Source: Stromatinia cepivora
Lineage: Eukaryota > Ascomycota > Leotiomycetes > Helotiales > Sclerotiniaceae
Length of the DNA stretch: 64,000 nucleotides
Assembly: GCA_014898415.1 (NCBI GenBank)
Contig: RCTD01000013.1
Span: 496,001-560,000 of the forward strand
Direction: 5' to 3'
The notes below the pieces were generated by a model. That model was not told where the DNA came from. It saw nothing but the letters and a program-made list of their open reading frames with translations, and did no database searches. Within the stretch, counting starts at the first letter, position 1. Every line of letters begins with the position of its first letter. A program made the translations under genes and the position numbers. Of the stretch, positions 1 through 11,821 are shown piece by piece.

Positions 1-3000
1 GTTATCAAGCCCTAGAAGGCACATCGACAGACCGCGACAGCGTTCTTTTGTTTCTCGAATCAACTTGTTACTTTCTGTCTCTTCGTCTTCATCAGATGGT
101 ATTGAATGCTTAACAGGAATCTCCACTTGAACAGCTGTACCCGCACCAACTGTGCTTAATATGTCAATTGTCCCGTCGAGTTCCTGGACTAATTTACCAA
201 CGATGCTGAGACCTAGTCCTGTACCAATACTCATAGGATCTTCTTGTACAAAAGGTGTCCATAGTTCGTATTTCAAATAATCACCCGATATTCCTTTTCC
301 CGAATCTATGATAGATAACTTCGCCACTGGGCCATCAATAGATTGATGTGCTGTCAAACGAACGTGGACGTACCCAAAGTCAGTGTACTTTAATGCATTC
401 TGGAAGAGGTTGATGAAGATCCTTCTCCAGCTACTTATTTGAGAATTGAATGCCCATGAGATTTGCCAATCGATTTCCAAAACAATCACCACACTGTCTG
501 ATAGACTATTCTCATCGATATTCATATCTAGGCCATTAGTATCAATGGAAAGCGGACCCTCGAAGGTTAATTGTCGAAAGCTTTGTGCCGCGGAAACCCC
601 CTCAACGGCAGTCTCAATGAGGTTACTGAGGTCAAAGTCCGTATTTGGGCCGTTGGATTGTACAGGAAGATCTTTCATGTCCTTGGTCTCCCCTTTATTT
701 GCAATTTTCGCATAATCTAGGCTGTTATTTGAGTCAGAAATGCTGTACTTGGTATATTGAACGTCTTCTTACATGTGATCCATAGTGTCCAGCAAAACCT
801 CGCCACATACCGTTATAGAACGAATCATATCATCTTGCTCATCTCCAGTCGATGTATCCCGAAGGGCTTCTGCACTGGCCAAGACCCCGTGGAGTGGAGA
901 ACGCAATTCGTGAGATACTACAGAGATGAAATCTGATTTGGCACGATCTGCAAGCTCGGAATCTAGACGAGACTTTTCAGCCATGATACAGTTCCCGAAA
1001 GCTGTAAGATATGTGAGATCTTCTGGAGTCATGATTCTAAGTTTTTTCGTTGTCCAAGCAAAGCTTCCAGCAAACCATTGGCTACGTGTATTATTAGCCA
1101 CGGACTTTATAGTTGAAGTTGTCTAGCAAGAAAAAGGAGGGGGCTCTCTTGAATTTTGATGAGACTCATAGGCAGGACTTCATGCCTCTCAACATCATGA
1201 CAACATGAACACCACAAAAATTTGTTGGCGTATTTCGAATACTTACTCTCGCTGTGGATCTCTCAGAGGGAAGAAAACGATAGTCCGTGCTCCCGGACAA
1301 ATATTCATCAGCTCTGCAACCCAAGCTGCGACAACTGCTCTATCGGGCTCCGTATTTCCATTTTCGCAAACCTCGAGTGGCTCGGGTTCCAAATCAAGAT
1401 CTAAAGAACCATCTTCATGGCAAACAAACATCCGACCCTGACTATAGCATGTCATCAGCCCTTTCACAGTCGCCTGTGAGAGTGTAATGTCTGTAAGGTC
1501 ATCTAGTTGGGAGGAATTCTGATGGCGTCTGACTTTGCATCCTAACAAATCACTTGTTAGAGGCTTGGCTGCTCGTTTTCCTTCAAATTTCATATCGATC
1601 AGGAATGGTGGTGCTTTGATTCCATTTCCATTCTGAACCCAGTCTTGAGAACCATTGAGACCAACACCGGGAAGAAACTTATTTTTGGATGCAATTTTAC
1701 TTGCCGAATCCCTGAAACATGCATCAACAAAGACAACTCCATCAAGACTCATGGCCTCAAGTATGAGTTGACACGCTCGGGAGAACAGCTGTTTAAGTCT
1801 TGTGCTAGCAAAAGATGCTTGTCGAGCAGATTCCGCTGAAGAGCTTCTACTTATACTCGGCCGGTTTGTCTCCATAATTTTAGGTTTGTCGAACCCGGAA
1901 AGCGAAGATGATCCTTTGATCTGGTTAGGTGTGCTAACAGAATTTGTCTGTGTTGGGCAAGTATCTGCTGGTTTCTGAGATATGGAGGATGTTCCGCTCG
2001 TATCGACTGCACGAGAATTGTACCCATTTTGAGGATTTGTTTCGTTTAGAGAATCATTTTCCAAATCTTCGCCCAGGTTGGACTTGCCGGCCACAAAAAG
2101 TCCCAAGCCTTTTACCATCTTCTCGCCCCGTTCCAAATGGTCTTGTTTCTCGATAAGTACAAGATGTCTCATAATTGCTTTTGCGATTTCATTTAATATT
2201 TCAAGTCCCTCATCATCCAACCCTTCATATCGTGGTTTATTGTCGACCACGCAATAGGTTCCAATAACAATATTTTCCGGACCTAATAGTGATAAAGTCA
2301 GAATCGCTTTTAAGATAAAGAGGGGATCTCTCGGATTCTAAACACATAAAAGATGTCGATTTGATAAGTTGTCTATAGTTATGAGAACGAAATGTAATTT
2401 GTGCCTTAGATCAAGAAGTATGGCGCGAGTGACTTGATTTCGGAATGTTCAGAAACTGACATTGAAACTGGGAGTTATAGAAGCTCATTTGAAAACGCCC
2501 AATATAATGAAGAGAAAGGATCATGTTCAATAAATGAAAAGTAGGAAACTCACTGTAGATAGGAACCTCGGCACAGTATCTCATGTGTGGCCATTTGGCG
2601 ATATAGGGGCGTGTTTTGTACTTTTCGATGGCTGCAAGATCGTTCATTACATAACGAGTCTGATTCGCGGTAACAAGGTTAGTTTTCAAATTTCCCGTGT
2701 CGTCTTTAGCTGTGAAAACTTGAATAGTATTTGGGCATATCCCCCAATGCATATCTAGGATGCGAGCCCCAAGAAATATTTCGTCACCAGGTTTTGTGAG
2801 GTCTCTTGTGTGTAAAGAAACACTCCTTGTTGCTTCTGCAATGATGTATTGGTTGTGCGAATCCATTAGGGATATGAAACACCTTTCAGTATTCAATCGA
2901 TATGCGCCGAGCTGCGCAAACGCTGTCAACGTAGGATCATGACGAAGTCGTTTCGAAGGATCGGGGCCCCCCTTCTCTGCTTTTTTGGGATCTTCTTCTA

Positions 3001-3240
3001 TATGTGGTTGTTCTTCTGCTTCACATGTTGTTTCTGGCAGCCCGCGCCCATTTGTTTCAAAATCGTCGTCTTCACTCTCCCGTGTAAGTTTCCATTTCTC
3101 TGGTGTATAATATCTAATATACGACTAACGGTTAGTTCGTCCCAATCAATGAATTGTTGACATAATTACCTCAGAAGATTTCTCACTCTTTTCCTCTCTC
3201 GAGTTTTGACTTCCTCTAGTTGATCAGCGAAAGATGGCAT
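1..3240 (-). CDS. Hybrid-type histidine kinase with GAF region (5' complete, 3' end beyond window)
   Basis: A signal-sensing histidine kinase that passes phosphate to a response regulator. Splicing that keeps the frame: exons 3240-3170, 3113-2554, 2282-1247, 1081-773 and 721 to the window edge, 899 codons in view. The N terminus has an RERKRVRNLLRYYTPE motif. A GAF-like domain spans about residues 90-260 and ends in IGTYCVVDNKPRY. A second sensor-like stretch precedes WFAGSFAWTT. The H-box FISVVSHELRSPLHG (His near residue 613) is followed by HATPase boxes: N (FINLFQNALKYT), G1 (IDSGKGIS), F (PFVQ) and G2 (IGTGLGLSIV), all intact. The acceptor at 2283 was chosen because it joins VPIYS to PENIVIGTY, the usual GAF order. 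A receiver domain would lie to the left of base 1 and is not visible, so hybrid status is inferred from fungal relatives. Confidence 0.9.
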
Positions 3241-5622
3241 TATCACTTGCAATTAGAGGAGACAAATTGCATGGCTTAGTATAAAAACGATTAGAAGGAA
3301 ATAAGAGACAAAGATAGAATGATTGTATTGTGTCGTCCATACTAGTCCTGTTGGAAGAGAAAGAGAAAGTGAAACCAAAAAAACAAGATCGCGCCGAGAT
3401 GGGGCATTACCTATCCGTATGATCCCTCTAAGTTTCGAGCAGGGCTCGTTGAGTAGACTTACCACGAATTTTCTTTTTGTGGTGATTTCGATCCCCGGAA
3501 TAACACTCTTAGGTAACAATGGCTGAACACAACACTTCTGAGCTATCTAGAGAGACATCTCTTGGCAGATTCCGAGCCCATCAACATCTCAACATGTCAA
3601 AATGTCCCAAGAGCTGCTATATTTCGCCTATTCATGCATTTTTGACAAATGCATGCAGTATCTGCAGTACTACCAGTAGCACAAGATAAACTAAAGGGGA
3701 CGGACGTATTGTAACCTCCACAATAAAGATCCCGGGGCAACTTCCGCGGGAGGAATTTGTGGTACAATGGCGCATTAATAACAATTCCTATCCTATCACA
3801 TGTTCCTGCGGAGAAACCATATACACCATAAATACTCGAATGAGACTTGGTGTAAAGATGGTGGCTAATATGCCACAAGATCGTTTTATTGTGCATTTTG
3901 TCTTTTCCTATGCTTGAAATCTTCGAGAAATTACCCAGAAAATCCAATAATGGCTCAAATTGGCAGCGAAAGGACCCATAGCTTGCTGGTGGGCTCGTCC
4001 TTGCACAGAGTTCAAGAATCGTTCCACGGTGGCGGTTGGTAATACCTTGAATCTCGATCCTACGGCAACTATATGAAACAGAAACTTGCCGGCCAGCTTT
4101 TCAGGACCAAACCTCTGGCACTATCATTTGATTCTTGTTGTCGAATCTGATAATAATATTGATCGCTTCTTCCGATATCCAATAATTTTTTATTTTAGGA
4201 TAATTTGTGACTTACTTGCTCATGATAATGTTGCATGGCGGAGACTAGAAGATCTCGGGTGCTTCGTGCTGCTGTAATAGAGGTACATAGCCAGAACATG
4301 TATTTCTTTTTAGGAACATCGGCATCTCTGGAGGCAGATCCCCGGTCCCAGAAATCCGTTGCATGCTGATAATGCAGCCAATGCGGCTATCGCAGCCAAT
4401 GGATCGTGAATTGAATGAAGATATATATCAGTGACTTCCCATTTCCCGAGATACTCTCCCCTAGCTCGAAATACTACATCAAAGCCCCGAAGATTCGTGT
4501 AGATCCTTTAAAACTTCATATTCTTTTGTGTTTCATGACAAGTCTTCCCACAAACTCACATTATCCGGACACCATCCATGGAGCATTGAATGAGTTGATG
4601 TGAGTCATTTTCGTGATGCGGTCTCCCCCAAAACCCCCCAATCATAGGCTCCTTGTTCGCCTTTTGTTTTTGCTTACTCCTCAAAGGGTGGCGTGCTGAA
4701 GACATCGATGTGAAGGTACTCGTCGTCGCCTTCAGCCTTATTACACCCCCAAAATGAAGAGTCAAGTCCGAAGCAATGTTGTTTCCTCAAAAAAGTTACA
4801 GTTCTTGGAGACAGAGGTGTGGGTATATTAGTACCTATGATACATACACCAAAAACTACTCACGTGATGTCATCGATAAAAATCACACGTGACTGCTTCA
4901 ACACAGCAAAGCAATCCATGTTACCCCAACATTTTCTCTCTCATTCACACCAACAGAATTCTCGCACATCACATCTGAAAGTTCATCCATTCAAATTTGT
5001 ACGCCCACTTATGATCGCGATCCCGACTTTCGACCATCACCAATCCATTTCTTCTCAAAGGTTTTGTTGCACATCTTATTCTCTTCGCAAATTTCCTATT
5101 TGGTTACCCTTTCCCGACAAAGCCTGTGCGGCGGCCCGTATATTTTCCTTTCCAATCAATTGATTGGGACTGATATGATCCGTGTCAGGTTGCAGAATAT
5201 GGAAGGATCAATTGCCACCAATCATTCATTTCGCAAGTATCACATGCAAGTCGCAGTGACCACTCTCTCTAGTTGGTCTTTGCATGGTCCAATTGATGGG
5301 AAATCTATTATGTACATGAAAGGTTCATCCTATTGCTTTTGTGTTTTTTGACCCGGTTGGTTGGAAAATATTGCTTCTTTGCATTCCCTGACCCCGAGCT
5401 CATAAGTCCCCATTTGCATATAGGCTCTAGGTATGGAAAAGAAGAGAAATCTCTGCGACGCCTTGGGTATATCTCACGATCAAGTGACACGCGCCAAAAG
5501 GAAAAACATGCCTGCCATTCAAGCTTCATTGAATATAAACTCCGTTATCTTTAGGATATCCTTAACATATGTGGAAAGTCTTAGCACCATACTGCATTGC
5601 GTCTGATTTAGACGGCTTTTGG
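3241..5622. other. Intergenic region between kinase and methyltransferase
   Basis: No supported gene. Several open frames under 120 codons are present. One on the minus strand at 3597-3947 has four cysteines near its C terminus but no signal peptide, no family resemblance and no plausible upstream exon that I could find. A CT-rich stretch near 4920-5110 has promoter-like composition, but nothing can be tied to it. Confidence 0.4.
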
Positions 5623-7158
5623 CTATGGTATAGAAACAGTGGCATTGGGCGATTGCGATTCACCTCCTGGTCTACGACCATAAACAACGGCACTACTATC
5701 GTCAGATTTTAGACTTTGCAAAAGAAAGAAAACTTACACATCGAGATATGCATGGATATTCTCGTCCTTTAGCACTTTCCTCATCTCGGCAAGGAATAAT
5801 TGGGCATCTTCATAAGACCACTGCATCACATCAGTAAAAGAACATTTCAAAATAGAAGAGCGGCAAAGGTAGACATACACCACCAACACCAGTCAGTAAT
5901 CTAATCATGTATCCTTCTATCCCTTCATGAACTCTATACTGATTCCACCGACCCAATTCCTTCAAAACTTCCCATCTCTTATCTCCATCATTACCATGTG
6001 TCCTATGTTCAGGACTTGGCCATGGATTCATAGGCCACTTATACCTTACTTCCACTACATCTTCAAATCCCGCAGCTTCCATCCTAGCTTTACTCTCCTC
6101 CCAAATTGTGAAGCTTTCCCCGAACTTTTCCCCTAGGCCAATCACCGTTTTCCCCCATTTTGTGAAGAAGCTTTTCTCATTTACAGTATCGTCATCGGAG
6201 ATTGGACATACGCTATGCTCTAGGATCTCAACATAACCACCAGGTTTGAGGCATGAAAGTGTTTCTGAGAAAAAGACATCCCAATCGATTACACACCCAA
6301 ACAATTCTCGTATATGGATGAAGTCGAACTGACCTCTAGGGTAGGTCCATTCGAGATTTAGGTCTTCAACTTCGAAGGCGCAGTTGGGTGGGACGAAGAA
6401 GGGTTGAATGGGCGAGAGGTCGGTGCCGATGACAGATGCGGATGGATATGCTTCAGCCATTTCTCTGAACAAGGTCAGGATTGAAGTGGTATGGTTATTT
6501 CACAAAGTCAGACTTACATTGCCCAGATCCCGGTCCCAGTTCCTACACTGTTTTAGCAAGAATTAGTGCAAGCCCAGAATTCGAAGATGTGTATCATTGA
6601 GAAATTTGCATGGTACAGATTAAAATGTCAAAGAATCGAAGTAGCAAAACTCATCAGCCTAATATACTCACTCCAATATAATTTGTGGATTTTTCAATGG
6701 AGCTAAATGAAGTTTACCATCTAATGTCATCAAATACATATGGTGCGCAAGATCTTGCGAATCACTCGAAGGTTCGTCGTTCGGGCCCTATAGAGACTTC
6801 AGTGTCCATCCTATCCTCCAACAACAAGTACACGTACCCAGTACTCTCCATCGTGATAAGCATGATAACGCCTCCCATTTTCGTAGCGGTAGTCTGTAAT
6901 GTAACTAGCCAAAGTTTTGGTATCACAGCTTACCAAGGAACCACCAAACGCGGAATCATAATCGTCAAAGACTTCTTCTTGTTGTCTATCGTCATTTTCG
7001 ATACTTTGAGTATTCGGCGCGGTATCGGTATCTGATTCATCCTGGTGCGACTCCGAAAGCGATAATTCCAACGCCGAATCGTGGGCCGAAGCTCTTTCTG
7101 AGAGGAGAGGTGCGGGAGAAGTCGAAGGAAATGATGTTTTCGATGATTCTGGATTCAT
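5623..7158 (-). CDS. LaeA-like SAM-dependent methyltransferase
   Basis: A class I SAM methyltransferase of the fungal LaeA-like group, whose best-known member regulates secondary metabolism; substrate unknown. Six exons stay in frame: 7158-6838, 6787-6672, 6547-6518, 6464-5879, 5820-5738, 5695-5623 (402 aa). An acidic, Ser-rich N terminus leads to the family signature YRYENGRRYHAYHDGEYWGPND across the first intron, then SAM motif I DVGTGTGIWAI (with a 30-nt exon), VIGTDLSPIQP, a motif II-like FDFIHIREL and motif III LKPGGYVEI. The C terminus DVSAVVYGRRPGGES also fits the group. The frame opens at 7281 with a non-ATG codon; 7158 is taken because it is an ATG at a typical family length, and the ATG at 7212 is the alternative. 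No intact secondary-metabolite gene adjoins it, so a pathway role is inference. Confidence 0.9.
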
Positions 7159-8192
7159 GCTGCGATTAATTTCTTCAAATCCGCGAGTCAAAATGCGATT
7201 TTTGATCTGCATCCGGTACTTGGCCGAATGTATCTTTTTAAACAACAATTGGGGAAAACTCGCCTCCGGAGCCGATGTCACTATTTTCCTCTTTGCTTAT
7301 GCGGAAACTAGGCGCTAACGTCTTCAAAATTCATGGTACTTATATAAAGACTCAAAAATCCGATTTTGTTGCACATAGAATGACTGAAATGTATACAAGA
7401 ATTCGCTACTTTATTCTTAACGAAGGATAATCGGACGATGGCGGCGGGAAGGGGCGAGGAATGGCTTGCGGACACTGTTTTAGAGCTGCTAATGGCGTTC
7501 TAGCTGGGTAGGAGATCTAGGCGGCAAGTACAGTGAGGTACTATTCTTACTTTGAAGATATTCTAATTTTCAAGGTTTCTTTTTCTTTATAGAGGAAAGA
7601 AAAAGCCAAGGATCGCGGAGGGAAACCGAGGCAGCATATACTACTCAGCGGCGTCAAACATATTCGCAAACCTTGCGATAAGCCGGACACTATCTGTATT
7701 TCCCCGGCATCCTCAAACCAATATCGGACGCCTTGAATGATTGCTTCTTTTTGTTGATTCTTACTGCAGAGATATTGGATGATCCATTCCGGATATTCGG
7801 ATGATGGAGCAGTAATGGGGTTTTACCCACAATGATACTTGAAAGTAGATGCTAGAATGCTTCCTGGTACAAGTAGGGACTTTCACCGATACCAAAACGA
7901 ACTGCTTCCCCGTGTCTTCCAAGATATCTCCCAACGAACGCAAGATAAGGCAAGTCGTTTTTCTTGATTAAATCGAATCATAATTCAGATTCATATTGTA
8001 TTTATGCAATACTGCTGCTTTATAAGATTCCGAGGTAGGTAGATAGTGAACGCAGGTGGGATAGTTCCAGGTAGGCGGTTTTCCTCCAAAATCATCACGA
8101 CAATTCTATCTCCGAGCCTCAACTGGCCATTAAACTTTCAATCCTTCTTATATCTCTTCGTCGCATCCATCAAACATTATTCAAGTAAAGTT
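7159..8192. other. Intergenic, divergent promoter region
   Basis: Separates the minus-strand methyltransferase from the plus-strand monooxygenase relic, so it probably holds both promoters. A TATATAAAG-like element lies near 7340-7348. No coding sequence recognised. Confidence 0.4.
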
Positions 8193-9564
8193 ATGGGGGA
8201 AAATATTGAAGATTTTCCAATAGATTCATCTGACCCGGTAATTATAATTGGAGCAGGTACGTGCTTGCCCTAAAAACGGTCACTGCGTGTTGAGTACTTA
8301 CTCACTTATTCATGATGTCTCACAGGGTGTACAGGCCTAGCCATAGCACAGGGCCTCAACAAAGTTGGTAAAACTACAATTCAATAATGCGCAAATGCTC
8401 ACTACAACTTTAGGCAGGAATACGAACAATTGTGTTTGAAAAAAATGTCGATCTTTCGATTCCTGGACAACGGGATTGGAATATGGGAATTCATTGGGGA
8501 ATGAAAACTTTGAAATCCCTAATACCCGAATCTGCTCTCCCCAAATTACAATCTTGTCAAGTCGATCCACACACGCCTACGAAACCCCTCGATACTCTGT
8601 CGTTTGTCAATGGCTCAACAGGAGAACTCATGTTTGCTCCAGAGATTCCGTACTTTCATCGACTCCGACGATCCAAACTTCGCGCGCTATTGGCCCAAGA
8701 TCTCGATATCAGATGGAATAAACGATTGAAAAATATCATATATGAACATGATGGAAAAAGTGTAGCATGTGTCTTCGAGGATGGTCAGCATATAACAGGC
8801 AGGTTGGTGATAGGCGCAGATGGTGCAAGGTCAACTGTTAGGAGACTACTCCTTGGACTTAAACATTCGTTGAATACACGACTTCCATACGCGGCTGCAT
8901 TTGTGCAAGCAAGATATACCCGAGAACAAGCTCTTTTCCTACGTTCATTTCATCCTCTATTCCTGGCCTCACCCCATCCCGATAACCTCTTTGCATTCTT
9001 TGGTTTACAAGATGCGCCGGATCCGGAAGAGCCAGAAGGTTGGACATTTTACTTCTATATTTCATGGAATTCGAGTATAGAAACGCAAGATGAAGAAGCA
9101 AAAGTATTTGATAATGCGGCAAGATTAAAAGAAGCTAAGGAAATGGGAAAGGGATTTTCGGAACCTTGGAAAAGTGCTTTTGAATGGTTACCCGAAGATC
9201 AACCATTTTGGTATTTTGGTCTTGCTGCGTGGGACCCAAGGGAAGAAAGTCATCAATAGGATAATAGAAATGGAAGAGTGACGTTGGCTGGTGAGTTGTG
9301 ATCATCCGTTTGAAGACGTATACTGACTTCTTCAAAGAACGAGGTCAAGGTCTCAATCATTCTGTGACTGATGCTGGCAATCTTGTTGAATTACTTAAGA
9401 CAGATGCCCATCAAAGCTCTGCCATTTCAAAATATGAAGAGGAGATGATTAATCGAGCTGGTGAAGAAGTTCATCTCAGCGTCATTAATACAAGAATGTT
9501 ACATGACTGGTCAAAGGTTATTGAAAGTCCAGTGTTTAAAAGTGCTTTGACAAAACAGTCATGA
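8193..9564 (+). pseudogene. FAD-dependent monooxygenase (aromatic hydroxylase type), disrupted
   Basis: Flavoprotein monooxygenase of the salicylate-hydroxylase/UbiH-like superfamily. Exons 8193-8256, 8326-8367 and 8418 onward join to give the Rossmann start PVIIIGAGCTGLAIAQGL, then VGIRTIVFEK. The DG motif GRLVIGADGARSTVRR is intact near 8800-8845. Two lesions lie downstream. An in-frame TAG at 9257-9259 follows EESHQ, where relatives carry Trp, and the frame resumes with DNRNGRVTLAG. The second FAD-binding motif (GDxxHxxxP) is then missing: LAG is followed by a 47-base intron-like remnant (9291-9337) and directly by RGQGLNHSVTDAGNL. The C terminus to 9564 is otherwise collinear with the family. 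The product would be truncated and lack a flavin-contact loop. A sequencing error could explain the stop but not the missing motif. Confidence 0.8.
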
Positions 9565-11551
9565 TCATTCTACTTACTTCCTTCCAATTTTCTATAAACT
9601 CTAGCTCCAGAGGGTTTTAGATATTATTGGTATGGAAACAAAATGGAATTGGGATTTGCTTACCGTCGATCGCGACCACTTTCCATACTTAGGAAGAAGG
9701 CTTAGAAATCCTAAAATCTCGATTTCCATTCCATTCCATATTACAATCTTCATTATTCCAAATACTCAAATATCTCCAAATTAATACCTGGCTTTTCTAT
9801 CATATCATTCTTCACCGGTCAGATCTCTATACAAACATGTGTTTCTCAATCGGTGTATTCAAGAGTGATCATATACCATAACATAATCTTTACGTTACAT
9901 TACCCGAACATTTTATCCGGTATGACTCTTAACTTCTATTACTCTTCAAACTCCCCATTCCCTAGTGCAGACTTTTAGTCGGCGATTTATACAATCCATC
10001 ATCAAAGTAAGAACTAAACACCAAAGACTTTCACCGCAACAATTCTCTCTGCTTATTAACCCCCACATCATCATTCTACTCTACATCCGAACGCTTGGAA
10101 AAGTCATCGAATACAAAACACAGCCCTATCACATCCCACCTACATCTCCTATCACTCTACATCACATCACATCTCATCTCATTACATACATACATACCCA
10201 TCACGAAACCCCCATGCGAAAGAAAACGTGCTCCCCCTATCCCACGCAAATCTGACATACTCCCCGTTTCCAAAACTAAGATTACCAAGACCCTCGAATT
10301 CTACCCCCATTCACCTAGAAACAGAACCACGAGGCCAAGTCTTCTTTTGCGATCTCTTACATGTGTTTCGTTGTGTTCACCCATGCTTTTTGGGCTTGGT
10401 GTACGCATGGCGACAGGGTTTGTTTTTCTTTTATATCTTTTAGTATGATGGCGAATGAGCCGCAAGTTTGGGGTCTATTTTTTTGTTTTTTTTTATGGTT
10501 TGTACGTGAGAAATAATGAAATACCCGAGAGATGGATGGAATAAATTCAAAAATGCTTATCCCAAATAGGGTATTGTCATCGTGGGACTTTCTTTATTTC
10601 TTCTGCGAGGCTTCTTTGGCAAGGCATTGCGCTGCACATCGTATTCTTTGGAAAATTGTCATAATTCAGAAATTAGAAATTAGGAATGACTACACATGTG
10701 AGATTTATAGACAAGGGGGAGCTAAATACCGAATACCGAATCTATACCACACGAAGCGCAATACGAGAAGTACCGTGCCGTGCTTTGAGGAAGGAACGAT
10801 GGTAAGGTATATACCGTACCGATCCCATACTTTGGACACTAAACGATGGATCCTTGATAGGTACCTAGTATGGAGTCGTAAGATTTCCTAAATGATTTGG
10901 GTGGGAGGGGCTGGGGTAGGGGTTAGGTATACCGTTGGTTCTAGATGATGGGTTCATGGGTTTATGATGTAGTTACTGTATTAGGCAGATATGTGTTTGT
11001 ATAGATTTATCCATGCATGTTGACAATCTTTCCGATTAGATTGTAAGAGAAATGTATGCTGCGATGCTATTCATGATATTGTATGACTGAATGTGATATT
11101 CGGTTTCATCAGGATGAATCTCCACAGTACAGTATGATACCCCACTAGATTACTCCTCAGATCACATCACATCACATCCAACATACATCTCAAGAGCTAT
11201 TTCTGGTATGCAGTAGAGTTATCGTATTATCTGATTTGTGGAAGAAGAATGAAGATGGATCGACAGTTAGAGATGAATATCCATTCTTGCCTCTACTAAT
11301 CGACACTGATTTACTCCAACAAATAGGTAGCAGATATAAATATCTAAACAACTAAATAACATCCACCAATAATCTCCTCAGTGTAAATTTCCCATTTCCT
11401 CTCAACCTCTATAAATAGCATCTAACCTACTCTAAACTCCCCAAGAATAATCAAACGAGGCTTGGCATCGCATCATTTCTCCAATCCAGGTTCTACAATA
11501 TCGCGGGCGCTAAATGATGACATCCGCAACCTATCCATCCCATCCATCCTA

Positions 11552-11821
11552 TCAAAAAGTTACCAATCTTTCGCAATCCAAAACAACATTTTCCAGCTCT
11601 GAATTATTTCCATCCTTTTGGCACCCACTCAACTGTGATGAAATATTCTTAGCGTGGAAACTGCCGATGTGAACTAATGTATTACAACCCTCCTTTACAA
11701 ACCATTCCTCGCTGCGTAAAGGAAATGCCACGAGGTAACGTTTCATTTGGGGATTTGACGGTGCGTGGAGGGTGAGGCTTTGTGCTACGGGATTCTTTGA
11801 ATAAGATTCGGAGGAGCCCAT
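11552..11821 (-). CDS. Possible small hypothetical protein (89 aa)
   Basis: A single open frame starting at an ATG (MGSSESYSKNPVAQSL...) and ending in ...LENVVLDCERLVTF. It has mixed composition rather than simple-sequence bias, which is the only reason to list it. No signal peptide, membrane segment or known motif is seen. It may be a chance frame in the gene-poor region. Confidence 0.2.
   Translation of the reverse strand: MGSSESYSKNPVAQSLTLHAPSNPQMKRYLVAFPLRSEEWFVKEGCNTLVHIGSFHAKNISSQLSGCQKDGNNSELENVVLDCERLVTF

Noticed and set aside
3597..3947. Possible small cysteine-containing effector-like frame
   Set aside because: No signal peptide, no supporting exon and no recognisable motif.
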